Source: Cryomorphaceae bacterium (lineage in GTDB: Bacteria > Bacteroidota > Bacteroidia > Flavobacteriales_D > Sanyastnellaceae). Taken from it: a DNA stretch of 64,000 nucleotides. The notes under the pieces are model-generated. The model was not told the origin of the DNA. It saw only the letters and a list, made by a program, of their open reading frames with translations, and made no database searches. The translations under genes and the position numbers were made by a program. This document shows, in pieces, positions 25,525-34,177 of this stretch. Every line of letters begins with the position of its first letter. Position 1 is the stretch's first letter. The stretch covers positions 149,366 through 213,365 of the forward strand of contig WGNM01000023.1 in assembly GCA_016124575.1 (NCBI GenBank). The letters are read 5' to 3'.

Positions 25525-26500
25525 AATACTTTCTGAACGGTTCGCGGAAGCGGAAGCGCCGGTGAGTCCCCATGTTTGGGATGCCGTATCAGCATCAGGA
25601 GGGTCTGGCGGTGGTTTAAGTGCTGCCATGAAAATCTTGATTTGGTCGGCAGCGTCTGTGCTGACTGTAGCATTGGGCGTGGTGCTATTTCAGGATGAAA
25701 CAAAACCATCCCCAATAGCCCAGGAAACTCAGGTTGCGGCGCCCGTAGAAACAGACACAATTGAAAAAGCAGTAGATGCTGCTGCTGTTCAACTTGTTGA
25801 AGAAAAGGCAGAAGTTTCTGAGCATATTCAAGAAAAAGATACCTCTTTCGACACGATCTCCTCAAACAGCACCAATGGTTTAAATGAAGAACAAGAGATC
25901 GGTTCACAAGAAATTCAGCCATCCTCGGCTGAGGTAGCGCCTAAGCCTGAATCCACTTCTGTTCTAAATACCGAGCCATATTCAGCTGAAGTAATTGCAG
26001 CAAATCCCAAATTCACAGTGATTGCTGGGATTGACCCCATGGAGGTGTTCTTTGTTCCAGACGATAAAACAGGGGATTCGTACCTGTGGACCTTTGGAGA
26101 CGGCGTGCAATCTGATAAGCAAACACCTGTTCATGCATATGAAGAACCTGGCCGTTACGCCGTAACACTTCAAATTTTGAAAGCTGGTTCAGTTGCAGAA
26201 TTTACGGTTGATGTAGACGTTTTTCCTCCTTCAAAAATCAATCTTCCAAATACATTCTCACCAAACAATGATGGCATCAACGATGTGATAGACCTCATGT
26301 TGGTGTCAGAAAACATTGTGGGCGGTGTAATGTTAATATACAGTGCAACAGGGGAGCTTGTGTTTGAAGGCATCGTGTGGGATGGTAATAACAAGCAGGG
26401 CGACCCTTGCAATTCGGGAAATTACACCTGTGTTGCTCAGGGAACCTCACTTTCAGGAGAGAAAATAACTGAACGGCAGATCATACGACTGCAACGTTAA
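25496..26500 (+). CDS. Membrane anti-sigma-like protein with PKD and T9SS type B-like periplasmic domain
   Basis: A 334-residue protein built as follows. The cytoplasmic tail (1-43) contains DDQIRKILSERFAEAEAPVS and PHVWDAV, a pattern I recall in proteins encoded after ECF sigmas in Bacteroidota. A single transmembrane helix spans about 44-66. An acidic Ser/Glu-rich linker covers about 67-168. A PKD domain covers about 170-243 (YLWTFGDGVQ). A domain like the T9SS type B C-terminal domain spans 246-334 (LPNTFSPNNDGINDVIDL, ATGELVFEG, final IIRLQR). It has no cleavable signal peptide, so it should stay in the inner membrane with the cargo-like domain in the periplasm. It starts with GTG inside the sigma gene (29-base overlap). 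A cargo-mimicking sensor that holds the sigma factor is my inference. Anti-sigma activity is not proven. Confidence 0.8.
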   Translation: MNLNDDQIRKILSERFAEAEAPVSPHVWDAVSASGGSGGGLSAAMKILIWSAASVLTVALGVVLFQDETKPSPIAQETQVAAPVETDTIEKAVDAAAVQLVEEKAEVSEHIQEKDTSFDTISSNSTNGLNEEQEIGSQEIQPSSAEVAPKPESTSVLNTEPYSAEVIAANPKFTVIAGIDPMEVFFVPDDKTGDSYLWTFGDGVQSDKQTPVHAYEEPGRYAVTLQILKAGSVAEFTVDVDVFPPSKINLPNTFSPNNDGINDVIDLMLVSENIVGGVMLIYSATGELVFEGIVWDGNNKQGDPCNSGNYTCVAQGTSLSGEKITERQIIRLQR

Positions 26501-26506
26501 GAATAC

Positions 26507-26514
26507 TATATTTG
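26507..26514 (+). promoter_or_regulatory. -7 promoter element upstream of the nidogen-like cargo gene
   Basis: TATATTTG is a perfect TAnnTTTG match seven bases after the anti-sigma stop, with the ATG at 26568. The downstream cargo can therefore be transcribed by the housekeeping sigma, and a direct ECF promoter is not obvious. Confidence 0.5.
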
Positions 26515-26567
26515 CTAACTTCGAAATGATTTTGGCCTTGAGAATTGCCAAATAAGTAAACCAGAAA

Positions 26568-29500
26568 ATGAAAAAGACACTCGTTCTATTTTGTGTTTTG
26601 ACATCTGCCATTGTTTCAATGGCGCAAACCACACCCCTTACCAGTCCAGTAATTCAAGAGTCTGCCATCACTGGTGCTGACCTCATAAAGAAATACAGAA
26701 GTCTTGAAATGGCTGTGTTTCAAATGACCCGCGATGAGTGGGAAATTTTCCGTGCTTGGGAAGGTTATGACAAGCGAGCAATTGAAGAAATTATTGACGC
26801 TCGTAAAGCAGAATATACCCCAACAGCTAATTTGTTGAAGAACTCTCGCATGGTTGATGATTGTGATTGTTGGATAGAGCCTGACGAAACATACGAGGAA
26901 ATTATAACCGCAGACTGGAATGAGTGTGGCGGTGGCGGTATCGACGTTGACTGTTGGTTTGGTCCTGTCTTCTTGGAAGGCTGGAACTTCAACCTATACG
27001 GTAACAATTACAATTCAATTTACATCAACTCAAAGGGTACCATTTCATTTGGTGCTGGTTTTATAGATTGGACACCTGATGAATTTCCTGGATCAACTTA
27101 CAACCAAGTAGCTGGTTTTTGGGCGGATTTTGATTTTAGAACGGGTGGTCAATTGTTTTATAAAGTTACTCCTGAGGCGACATATATCAACTATGTGAAC
27201 GTCGGCTATTGGAACAACCAAGGGGGCCTTCGCAACACATTTCAGATTACAATTACGCCAAGCACTGGCGGTGTTTTGGGTGACGATAAAAACGTTCAAA
27301 TTTGTTTTCAAGATATGCAGTGGGCGCACGGTGACGTTGGTGGTGGAGGCGGCTTTGGCGGTCCTAACCCTGCGGTAGTTGGTGCTGACGTAAGTGCTGC
27401 TAGTGGGCCAAACATCCAATTCGGTCGATTTAACCTGAATAACAGCGCTTACAACGGTCCGTACGGAGCAGCCAACAACCAACAAGATGGTGTGCATTGG
27501 TTGGATTACAAAACCTTTGAGTTTTCGACAGTTGGAGCGGCACAATCAAACATCCCTCCTATTTCAACAGGAAGCTTTGGTTGCGATACGTTGATAGTGT
27601 GTTTGAACGACACTTTACCTATCGATATTTCATTTCTTGCCCCTGAAACCAATCAACAAGTTTCAATAAATGTAGCTGGCGACTTGAATGGTTATTCAGT
27701 AATAAACCAAACAAACGGTAATACCGCTGCTTTGAATGCCATATTTGTTGGCTCAACTGGTAACTTAGGTATTCATGACATTACAATTACGGCTACTGAT
27801 ACTGGAAACCCTGCTGGAGTAACCGTTGTTGATCTTGTGATAAATGTAATTGACGTTGAATTGCCGCCATTGACCATTGCAGGTGATTTGTCATTGTGTC
27901 CTGGTCAAACTGCAGAACTTTCTGCATCACCTGGCTTTGATTCATACAGTTGGACGAACGGTTGTGATTCTCAAGATTGCAGCAGTACCATAGGAGGAGC
28001 GCAGATACTGACAGCAACATATCAAGGCTGCGAAGCGGTATTACCATTTACCTTGGTATATTCTGCTTACTTCAACCCACCAATTACAATTGTATCGAAC
28101 CCGACGTGTTCGGATGTCCCTGCTGTAGTAACCGTTACTCAACCTCTGCCGAATCAGCCTCAGTATGTTGATTATATGTGGGAGGGCGACTGGAACGGCG
28201 GCGGTGGAGAAATCATCAGCGACAACGATGATGTAGCAGAAGTTTCTTGTGGTATTTTCCGCCTTGTTGTTGAGAATGACCTTGGCTGCTTGGGTCAACG
28301 CGTATTTATTGTAGAATGTGTTGACGCGTTTATTCCAGATGACATTTGGTCGGGAGCATATTGCGACGGTATTGAGCCAGTAACATTCGATGGCGGGTTC
28401 TCAGAACCTGCGGAAGGGAATTTAACCATCTATTTGCAATCATCGAACACAAATGGTTGGAATGGTTCTTACGCCCAGCTATATATCGACGGTGAGCCAT
28501 ATTCTCCCTCATTTACAATTACGAATACATTCGGACAATTCATCATCCCAATTGAGTTTGGACAATTGTTAGAAATAGAATACGTATCAGCGCCTGGAAC
28601 AACCGATGCGAACAACACCATCCAGTTATTTAACTGCGCCCCGTCGAATTCATCGGGTTCGTTGATTATGTCCCCTGGAATAGTATATTCATCTGAAAGT
28701 GGGTGCAATGCTCTACCAGCTTTTGGTGAATGGACCGTTGTTTCAGGTCCTGCTGGCGGAATCTTCTCAGACATCAACCAGTACAACTCGACCTTTACAC
28801 CCGCAGAGGGAGCATATGGATTGTATGAGATTTGCTTTGCAGAAGAGTCTTGCAATATTCAGTATTGTTATGAGCTCGAATACACGCAAGAGCCAACAAT
28901 TTCGCTGAGCACCAATGATGTTACTTTGTGCGGTACAGAAAGTGCTACAATCAATGCAACGATAACTGACTTAGGTGGAACAGCTACCATTAACTGGCCT
29001 GCACCGGGTACTGATAACGTTCTTACAAACACCTATAGCTTTAATACGCCTCAAAACATCAATTCGCAGGTAACAATTACCAACGGATGTGGTAACGATA
29101 GCGCGCCTCTTAACATCAGTGTGCAGTCTGTACCTCAAACCCCTGTTTTGACAGACGCCATACTTTGTGACGGAGGAACTGTTCCATTTGACCCGATAAC
29201 AGGAGCGGCAGACACCCCTGATTTGGTATATTCATGGACACTCAACAACGCTGTTATAAGCACTGATGATGCAATTTTGGCTGCAGAAACAGGAACATAC
29301 TGTGTGAACATCTCAAACGATTGTTTGCCAAACGGAGTGAGTGATTGTGCAGATGTTTCAATTTCAGCGCCACTGAACCAACCGGTGTTGAATTTCTATG
29401 CTGATTGTGATGGTGATGGACAAGGAACCATTTTCCTTCAAAACATGCCAAACAACAACTACATTGTTGAATGGCCTGATGGGTCGAGTGGTTATTCATG

Positions 29501-30125
29501 GACTGTAAGCAACAGCGGATTATTTGATGTGACGATTACTGATCCAGGTAACTGTTTCACAGAGACGTTTAACTCAAATGTATTCATCGGTGTTGCTCCA
29601 ACCATCAACCCTGAACCTACAACCGCAATTGTACTTTGTCCGGAAATACAAAACACATTCAGCATGAATTCTCCAAACTCCATTCCTGACGGGTATGTTT
29701 GGACGGTTAACTGTGGCAATGGTGTTACACTTTCTGGCAACGGTGATGATTTGGTGCTTAGTTCAGCAAACCTTTCAACAGATTGTTGGGGTCAAGTACT
29801 AACGTTAACTGGAACAGCCAGTAACCCATGTGGTTCTGTTTCTAGCCAGTTTGATGTCTTTATTGATGCTTGCGAAATCACCATTCCGAACGTTATTACT
29901 CCTAACGGCGATAGCGTAAACGACACCTTTAAAGTAGAAGGTTTGGATGTTTACAACAACGTTTTCTTCAACGTTTTCAACCGTTGGGGTGGGTTAGTTT
30001 ATGAAAATGAAAATTACAGATCAGGAGATTTCAACGCTCGTGAAGTTGAAGATGGAACTTACTTCTATGTTCTTGTGTTGCCAAACGGCCGCGAGCACAA
30101 AGGTTCGTTCACTGTATCTCGATAA
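26568..30125 (+). CDS. Large T9SS type B cargo with nidogen-like domain
   Basis: A 1185-residue secreted protein. The signal peptide is MKKTLVLFCVLTSAIVSMAQ. A helical region (about 30-95) is followed by a nidogen-like (NIDO) domain at about 135-325, with SIYINSKGTISFGAGFIDWT and the typical QVAGFWADFDFRTGGQLFY. Several Ig/PKD-like beta domains rich in cysteine pairs come next. The final 90 residues are a type B sorting domain: IPNVITPNGDSVNDTF, FNVFNRWGGLVYEN, GTYFYVLVLPNG and terminal SR. NIDO domains occur in adhesins, so surface attachment is the likely role. It follows the sigma/anti-sigma pair after 67 bases with its own -7 element, and ends in a strong terminator. No PorP/SprF gene is next to it. 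Confidence 0.88.
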   Translation: MKKTLVLFCVLTSAIVSMAQTTPLTSPVIQESAITGADLIKKYRSLEMAVFQMTRDEWEIFRAWEGYDKRAIEEIIDARKAEYTPTANLLKNSRMVDDCDCWIEPDETYEEIITADWNECGGGGIDVDCWFGPVFLEGWNFNLYGNNYNSIYINSKGTISFGAGFIDWTPDEFPGSTYNQVAGFWADFDFRTGGQLFYKVTPEATYINYVNVGYWNNQGGLRNTFQITITPSTGGVLGDDKNVQICFQDMQWAHGDVGGGGGFGGPNPAVVGADVSAASGPNIQFGRFNLNNSAYNGPYGAANNQQDGVHWLDYKTFEFSTVGAAQSNIPPISTGSFGCDTLIVCLNDTLPIDISFLAPETNQQVSINVAGDLNGYSVINQTNGNTAALNAIFVGSTGNLGIHDITITATDTGNPAGVTVVDLVINVIDVELPPLTIAGDLSLCPGQTAELSASPGFDSYSWTNGCDSQDCSSTIGGAQILTATYQGCEAVLPFTLVYSAYFNPPITIVSNPTCSDVPAVVTVTQPLPNQPQYVDYMWEGDWNGGGGEIISDNDDVAEVSCGIFRLVVENDLGCLGQRVFIVECVDAFIPDDIWSGAYCDGIEPVTFDGGFSEPAEGNLTIYLQSSNTNGWNGSYAQLYIDGEPYSPSFTITNTFGQFIIPIEFGQLLEIEYVSAPGTTDANNTIQLFNCAPSNSSGSLIMSPGIVYSSESGCNALPAFGEWTVVSGPAGGIFSDINQYNSTFTPAEGAYGLYEICFAEESCNIQYCYELEYTQEPTISLSTNDVTLCGTESATINATITDLGGTATINWPAPGTDNVLTNTYSFNTPQNINSQVTITNGCGNDSAPLNISVQSVPQTPVLTDAILCDGGTVPFDPITGAADTPDLVYSWTLNNAVISTDDAILAAETGTYCVNISNDCLPNGVSDCADVSISAPLNQPVLNFYADCDGDGQGTIFLQNMPNNNYIVEWPDGSSGYSWTVSNSGLFDVTITDPGNCFTETFNSNVFIGVAPTINPEPTTAIVLCPEIQNTFSMNSPNSIPDGYVWTVNCGNGVTLSGNGDDLVLSSANLSTDCWGQVLTLTGTASNPCGSVSSQFDVFIDACEITIPNVITPNGDSVNDTFKVEGLDVYNNVFFNVFNRWGGLVYENENYRSGDFNAREVEDGTYFYVLVLPNGREHKGSFTVSR

Positions 30126-30142
30126 TCGACTATAACATTTTG

Positions 30143-30173
30143 AAAGGGGACTCTTTAGGGTCCCCTTTTTTTT
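30143..30173 (+). terminator. Rho-independent terminator after the nidogen-like cargo
   Basis: AAAGGGGAC (30143-30151) pairs with GTCCCCTTT (30160-30168) around an eight-base loop, followed by a T-run to 30173. It separates the cargo gene from radA. Confidence 0.88.
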
Positions 30174-30183
30174 AGTTTTATAC

Positions 30184-31542
30184 ATGGCCAAAATAAAAAC
30201 GCAGTTTGTTTGCCAAGAATGCGGCGCACATGCCCCTAAATGGATCGGCAAATGTCCGTCTTGCAACAACTGGAACACCTACGTTGAAGAAACTGTGTCT
30301 GCCGCACCCGCTGTTACCTTCAGAAAACCAAAAATGGGCGGCGTACAGCAAGCCGCTCCCTTATCAAATTATTCAAGCAGCACGCAGGCGAGAATTGTTG
30401 TGAAGGATGATGAATTACAGCGTGTTTTAGGCGGTGGAATTGTGCCCGGGAGTTTAATTCTTTGTGGCGGTGAGCCCGGTATAGGTAAGTCTACACTTTT
30501 GCTTCAAACAGCCATGGGGTTTGATCGCCAAACCGTATTGTATGTGTCGGGTGAAGAAAGTCCTGAACAAATTAAAATGCGCGCTGAACGTATTGGTGAA
30601 TTGAAAGACACCCTGTTTGTATTGCCCGAAACAAACGTACAAGCCATCATAGAGCAAAGCAATATACTCAAGCCAGCGCTAATTATAGTCGACTCAATTC
30701 AGACGCTTTACAGCCAAGAACTAGAGTCGAGTCCCGGAAGTGTTAGCCAAGTTCGAGAAACCGCCTCAATTCTTCTCGAAATGGCCAAAACGCAGCACAT
30801 ACCCATCATACTCATCGGACATATAACAAAAGAAGGATCTTTGGCTGGGCCAAAAGTTTTGGAACACATGGTAGATGTCGTACTTCAATTCGAGGGAGAC
30901 CGGTACCATGCGTTTCGAATTCTGAGAACCATTAAAAACCGATTTGGATCAGCGCATGAATTGGGTATTTATGAGATGCATGAAGACGGGCTTCGACCGG
31001 TAACCAATCCATCAGCTCTATTGATGGGCGAGAAGAACGCACAGCTAAGTGGCAGTGCTATAGCTGCTTCTCTCGAGGGGATGCGGCCACTTATGATTGA
31101 GATTCAGGCCTTGGTTAGTTCAGCGGTATATGGCACCCCGCAGAGATCAGCAACAGGCATGGACTTGCGGAGGTTGAATATGTTGCTCGCAGTGCTTGAA
31201 AAACGATGTGGGTTCAAGCTGGGGATGAAAGATGTCTTTCTGAACATTGCCGGCGGTATTCGCGTTGAAGACCCGGCGTTAGACTTAGCTGTGGTGTGTT
31301 CAATTCTTTCAAGCACTTTGGATTTAGCAATTTCACCAGATTGTGCATTTGCAGCTGAAATTGGACTTTCTGGAGAGGTTCGTCCCGTATCTAAAATAGA
31401 ACAACGCATTTCTGAGGCTGCGAAAATGGGGTTCAAAAAAATCTTTATCTCAGAGTTTACGAGGAACTTGAAAAAACCATCGAATATACAGGTCGTTACG
31501 GTAGGACATGTTGGTGAAATCCACCGGATACTCTTTAATTAA
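30184..31542 (+). CDS. radA: DNA repair protein RadA
   Basis: A RecA-like ATPase and branch-migration helicase acting in recombinational repair. The 452-residue protein has the N-terminal zinc finger (C10-x2-C13 and C24-x2-C27), Walker A GGEPGIGKST, the RadA-specific KNRFGS motif, and the C-terminal Lon-protease-like domain (about 270-450). Full length. The ATG at 30184 follows the terminator by about ten bases and I see no clear -7 element in that short gap, so its promoter may lie inside the terminator region. The 3' end overlaps rsmI by eight bases. Confidence 0.96.
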   Translation: MAKIKTQFVCQECGAHAPKWIGKCPSCNNWNTYVEETVSAAPAVTFRKPKMGGVQQAAPLSNYSSSTQARIVVKDDELQRVLGGGIVPGSLILCGGEPGIGKSTLLLQTAMGFDRQTVLYVSGEESPEQIKMRAERIGELKDTLFVLPETNVQAIIEQSNILKPALIIVDSIQTLYSQELESSPGSVSQVRETASILLEMAKTQHIPIILIGHITKEGSLAGPKVLEHMVDVVLQFEGDRYHAFRILRTIKNRFGSAHELGIYEMHEDGLRPVTNPSALLMGEKNAQLSGSAIAASLEGMRPLMIEIQALVSSAVYGTPQRSATGMDLRRLNMLLAVLEKRCGFKLGMKDVFLNIAGGIRVEDPALDLAVVCSILSSTLDLAISPDCAFAAEIGLSGEVRPVSKIEQRISEAAKMGFKKIFISEFTRNLKKPSNIQVVTVGHVGEIHRILFN

Positions 31543-32206
31543 CTCCTGCCACAACTACTACAAACTCCCCTCTCGGAGCGTTCGCTTTGAAATGAGCAAG
31601 CACCTCTTCTACCGTGCCGCGCACTGTTTCTTCGTGTAGTTTTGAGATCTCTCTTGAAACAGACACCAAGCGATCAGGACCGGCAATGGCCGACAATTGT
31701 TCAAGAAGCTTGATGACGCGGTGCGGTGATTCGTATAACACCGAAGTAGCGTTGCTTGAGGTAAGTGCCTCCAATCTTTTTTGTCGTCCTTTTTTGTGCG
31801 GTAAAAATCCCTCGAAGTAAAAACGGTCCAGTGGAAGTCCAGACACGGCCAAAGCAGGTATAACGGCTGTTGCACCGGGAAGACATTCAACCTTGATATG
31901 CTGTTCTACGCATGCGCGAACCAATAAAAACCCTGGGTCAGATATGCCAGGAGTGCCCGCATCGGTTACAAGTGCCATCTCTGTTCCAGAAAGAATCTCT
32001 TCAACTACTCGATCGAGTACTTTGTGTTCATTGTGCTGATGAAATGCACGAAGGGGGGTGTCAATACCATAATGGCGAAGCAGTTTTGATGATGTGCGTG
32101 TATCTTCTGCAAGCACTACAGAAACGGCTTTCAATACTTCAACAGCACGAAAGGTCATGTCGCCTAGATTTCCAACTGGCGTAGGAACAAGGGTTAGCTT
32201 ACTCAC
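31535..32206 (-). CDS. rsmI: 16S rRNA (cytidine1402-2'-O)-methyltransferase RsmI
   Basis: A SAM-dependent methyltransferase of the tetrapyrrole-methylase fold that modifies C1402 in the decoding centre of 16S rRNA. The 223-residue protein shows LVPTPVGNLGDMTFRAVEVL, AEDTRTSSKLL, VTDAGTPGISDPG and YESPHRV, all RsmI signatures. It starts at an ATG that overlaps the stop of the upstream unknown gene by four bases, so the two are coupled. The stop region overlaps the convergent radA gene by eight bases within TTTAATTAA. It lacks the short C-terminal extension of E. coli RsmI. Confidence 0.95.
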   Translation of the reverse strand: MSKLTLVPTPVGNLGDMTFRAVEVLKAVSVVLAEDTRTSSKLLRHYGIDTPLRAFHQHNEHKVLDRVVEEILSGTEMALVTDAGTPGISDPGFLLVRACVEQHIKVECLPGATAVIPALAVSGLPLDRFYFEGFLPHKKGRQKRLEALTSSNATSVLYESPHRVIKLLEQLSAIAGPDRLVSVSREISKLHEETVRGTVEEVLAHFKANAPRGEFVVVVAGVN

Positions 32207-32874
32207 AAGAAACGACGTTCAACGAGGTCTTCGAACTGTTCGGTAGCGGGTTCTTCGTCACTCCATTTATACTTCACTCGCAGCTCTGAGCATTTAACTT
32301 CAGCCTCAGAAAAAGAAGGCATCTTGTTGATCTCCGATACTGCTTCATCGTAAGCAATTGCGTCACCAGCAAACAATGTGTTTATGAACAAGAACTTCTG
32401 ATTAAGGCCAATGGCCTTTTTTAAATCTGCGATCGGACTTTTGCTCAGTTTTTCACCAATGCTCTCATGTTCAACTGGTTTTTTTGATGGGGAAGGCTGG
32501 GCGGGTGAAAAAGGAATTGGGGCGGGTGCAACCTCTGGAATTTCTTCGAAAAGAGACTCTTGTTCAATGGGCGTTTCAACCTTTGACTCCACCTCTGTTG
32601 CCAATTCAGGTTCTTCTGCAACTTCCACTAAAGGCTCTTCAATGGGAAGTTCGGGCACAACGGTTTCGGCCGACATTGGCATTTCTCTTGTCGTATGAAC
32701 CAGTTCATCGTATGCCCTGTAACGCAGGACAACAAGCCGCTCATAGATTTCACGGGCATTTTCAAGTGCAAATTGAAGATCTTCCAACTCCAATTCTCCA
32801 TCCTCTAAATGAAGAATTTGATTGTGAAGCTGGTTGCTTAAGTGGCTAATTGATTGGTATTCTTTATCTGACAT
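32203..32874 (-). CDS. Conserved Bacteroidota protein with coiled-coil N-terminus
   Basis: A 223-residue cytoplasmic protein that I recall as widespread but uncharacterised in Bacteroidota. The N-terminus (about 1-60) is predicted helical or coiled coil. The middle (about 70-140) is a low-complexity Glu/Pro/Val linker. The C-terminus (about 145-223) holds the conserved part: DLKKAIGLNQKFLFINTLFA, then KYKWSDE and the terminal DLVERRFL. It overlaps rsmI by four bases (ATGA-type). Coupling with rsmI and proximity to radA do not identify a role. Confidence 0.75.
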   Translation of the reverse strand: MSDKEYQSISHLSNQLHNQILHLEDGELELEDLQFALENAREIYERLVVLRYRAYDELVHTTREMPMSAETVVPELPIEEPLVEVAEEPELATEVESKVETPIEQESLFEEIPEVAPAPIPFSPAQPSPSKKPVEHESIGEKLSKSPIADLKKAIGLNQKFLFINTLFAGDAIAYDEAVSEINKMPSFSEAEVKCSELRVKYKWSDEEPATEQFEDLVERRFL

Positions 32875-32916
32875 GAGCGACGTCTGTAGCTACAAAAATA
32901 CACTCTTTGCCGACAA

Positions 32917-33267
32917 TCACAGCCCCGATTCCAGTCTTTGCTTTTTTGTGAGCCCTCCAACAACCAAATCATAGCTGTTTTTTGTCCATTCGAATATCAA
33001 TTGGTCGTCTATCGACCCATCCATTTCAATGGTATTCCAGTGCTTTTTACTCATGTGATAGCCTGCTCTGACAGAGCTATACATTTCGCGCAATTCAATA
33101 GCCCTCTCAGGATTACACTTCAAATTAACGCTGCTGAATTGCTCGAGATTGGTCAATGCGAAAATCTTGCCTCCTACCTTGAACGTGAGGACATGGTCGT
33201 CGAAAGGAAGATCTTCTGTAACAGCTGAAAGATTCAGACAAAATGACCTAAAATCTTCAATATTCAT
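32917..33267 (-). CDS. MmcQ/YjbR family protein
   Basis: A 116-residue single-domain protein of the MmcQ/YjbR family, which has a CyaY-like fold and is thought to bind DNA or ligands; no cellular role is firm. Visible features are an N-terminal helix (IEDFRSFCLNLSAVTEDLPF), KVGGKIFALTNLE and the family landmarks SSVRAGYHMSKKHWNTI and DLVVGGLTKKQR. Its ATG lies one base after the stop of the second PorP/SprF gene, so it probably ends the adhesin operon. That linkage may be chance operon packing. Confidence 0.88.
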   Translation of the reverse strand: MNIEDFRSFCLNLSAVTEDLPFDDHVLTFKVGGKIFALTNLEQFSSVNLKCNPERAIELREMYSSVRAGYHMSKKHWNTIEMDGSIDDQLIFEWTKNSYDLVVGGLTKKQRLESGL

Positions 33268-33268
33268 G

Positions 33269-34177
33269 TTACTGATTGAATCTAAAGCCGATTAAAATTT
33301 CGTGGGTGCCAGAGCTATAATTCTTCAATCCGCTTGTGGTGATGTCGTATGCATAAGCCAAATTGATTGACTCCTTGAACTGATAACCGGCCATCACCAC
33401 AACAGCATCTGCGCTGCGGTATGAACCTCCTAACCAGACCATGTTTTTGTACCACAACCTCAAATTCCCTTCCCACTTCATAGGAACTGGACTCACGTAT
33501 TTTATCAATACCGAAGGCTCAAGTTTGATGTCATCATTCACGGCATATTTATATCCTGCCATGATGTAATAATGGTCTTCGAGCTTATTCAACTCTTGGT
33601 TTTGAGAATCGAACACACTGATTTCATTTTGAATCAGTTGGGGAAGTGAAAAGCCAACAAACCAATTTTCTCCGTAGAGATGCGCTCCAAAAGTTGCGTC
33701 AAATACCGTTTGTGACTGCAGTTGTCCTAAAAGTGCTGGGTCACCATCTTGAGCAAGCTTGATCTTAGAACCATCGATGGCGAATTGTTGAACACCACCC
33801 GACAATCCGAGACCGAGCTTCACTTTGTCGTTCAAAAAGACATGATACGCATACGACAATTGAATGCCTGTTCTTCTGGTTGGACCTGCGTTGTCGGTAA
33901 ATAGATGTCCACCTACCCCCATGTGCGGATTTCTCAGTGGTCCTTGCAACGACAGTGTAAACGTGCGCGGTGCATCCGTAATACCGGTCCATTGCGTGCG
34001 GTTCATGCCCTTCACCTCAAACCATGGATTTGAGCCTGCGATTGCAGGATTCAAAACATATGCGTTTTCAGGAAACAAGCTCAATTGCGGCAGTTGCTGT
34101 GCCACCGATGAGCTAGATGTCATCAGAGCAATAGCTACAGTGGCGCACGTCCAAAGTGTGTTTATAAACTTCTTCAT
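33269..34177 (-). CDS. PorP/SprF-type outer-membrane protein (downstream of the giant adhesin)
   Basis: A 302-residue outer-membrane beta barrel of the PorP/SprF family, which in T9SS serves secretion or surface retention of type B cargo. It has a signal peptide (MKKFINTLWTCATVAIALMT to VAQ), the family N-terminal block LPQLSLFPENAYVLNPAIAG, the WTGITDAPRTFTLSLQGPL segment, and a C-terminal strand block (SGTHEILIGFRFN). Its ATG overlaps the stop of the giant adhesin by one base (TAATG). In known gliding systems sprF lies directly downstream of sprB, so this is very likely the adhesin's dedicated partner. Confidence 0.9.
   Translation of the reverse strand: MKKFINTLWTCATVAIALMTSSSSVAQQLPQLSLFPENAYVLNPAIAGSNPWFEVKGMNRTQWTGITDAPRTFTLSLQGPLRNPHMGVGGHLFTDNAGPTRRTGIQLSYAYHVFLNDKVKLGLGLSGGVQQFAIDGSKIKLAQDGDPALLGQLQSQTVFDATFGAHLYGENWFVGFSLPQLIQNEISVFDSQNQELNKLEDHYYIMAGYKYAVNDDIKLEPSVLIKYVSPVPMKWEGNLRLWYKNMVWLGGSYRSADAVVVMAGYQFKESINLAYAYDITTSGLKNYSSGTHEILIGFRFNQ

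Noticed and set aside
25389..25922. 177-codon minus-strand frame across the sigma/anti-sigma junction
   Set aside because: It is antisense to two recognised, overlapping genes, is rich in Leu, Gln and Arg as expected from the complement, and has no domain.
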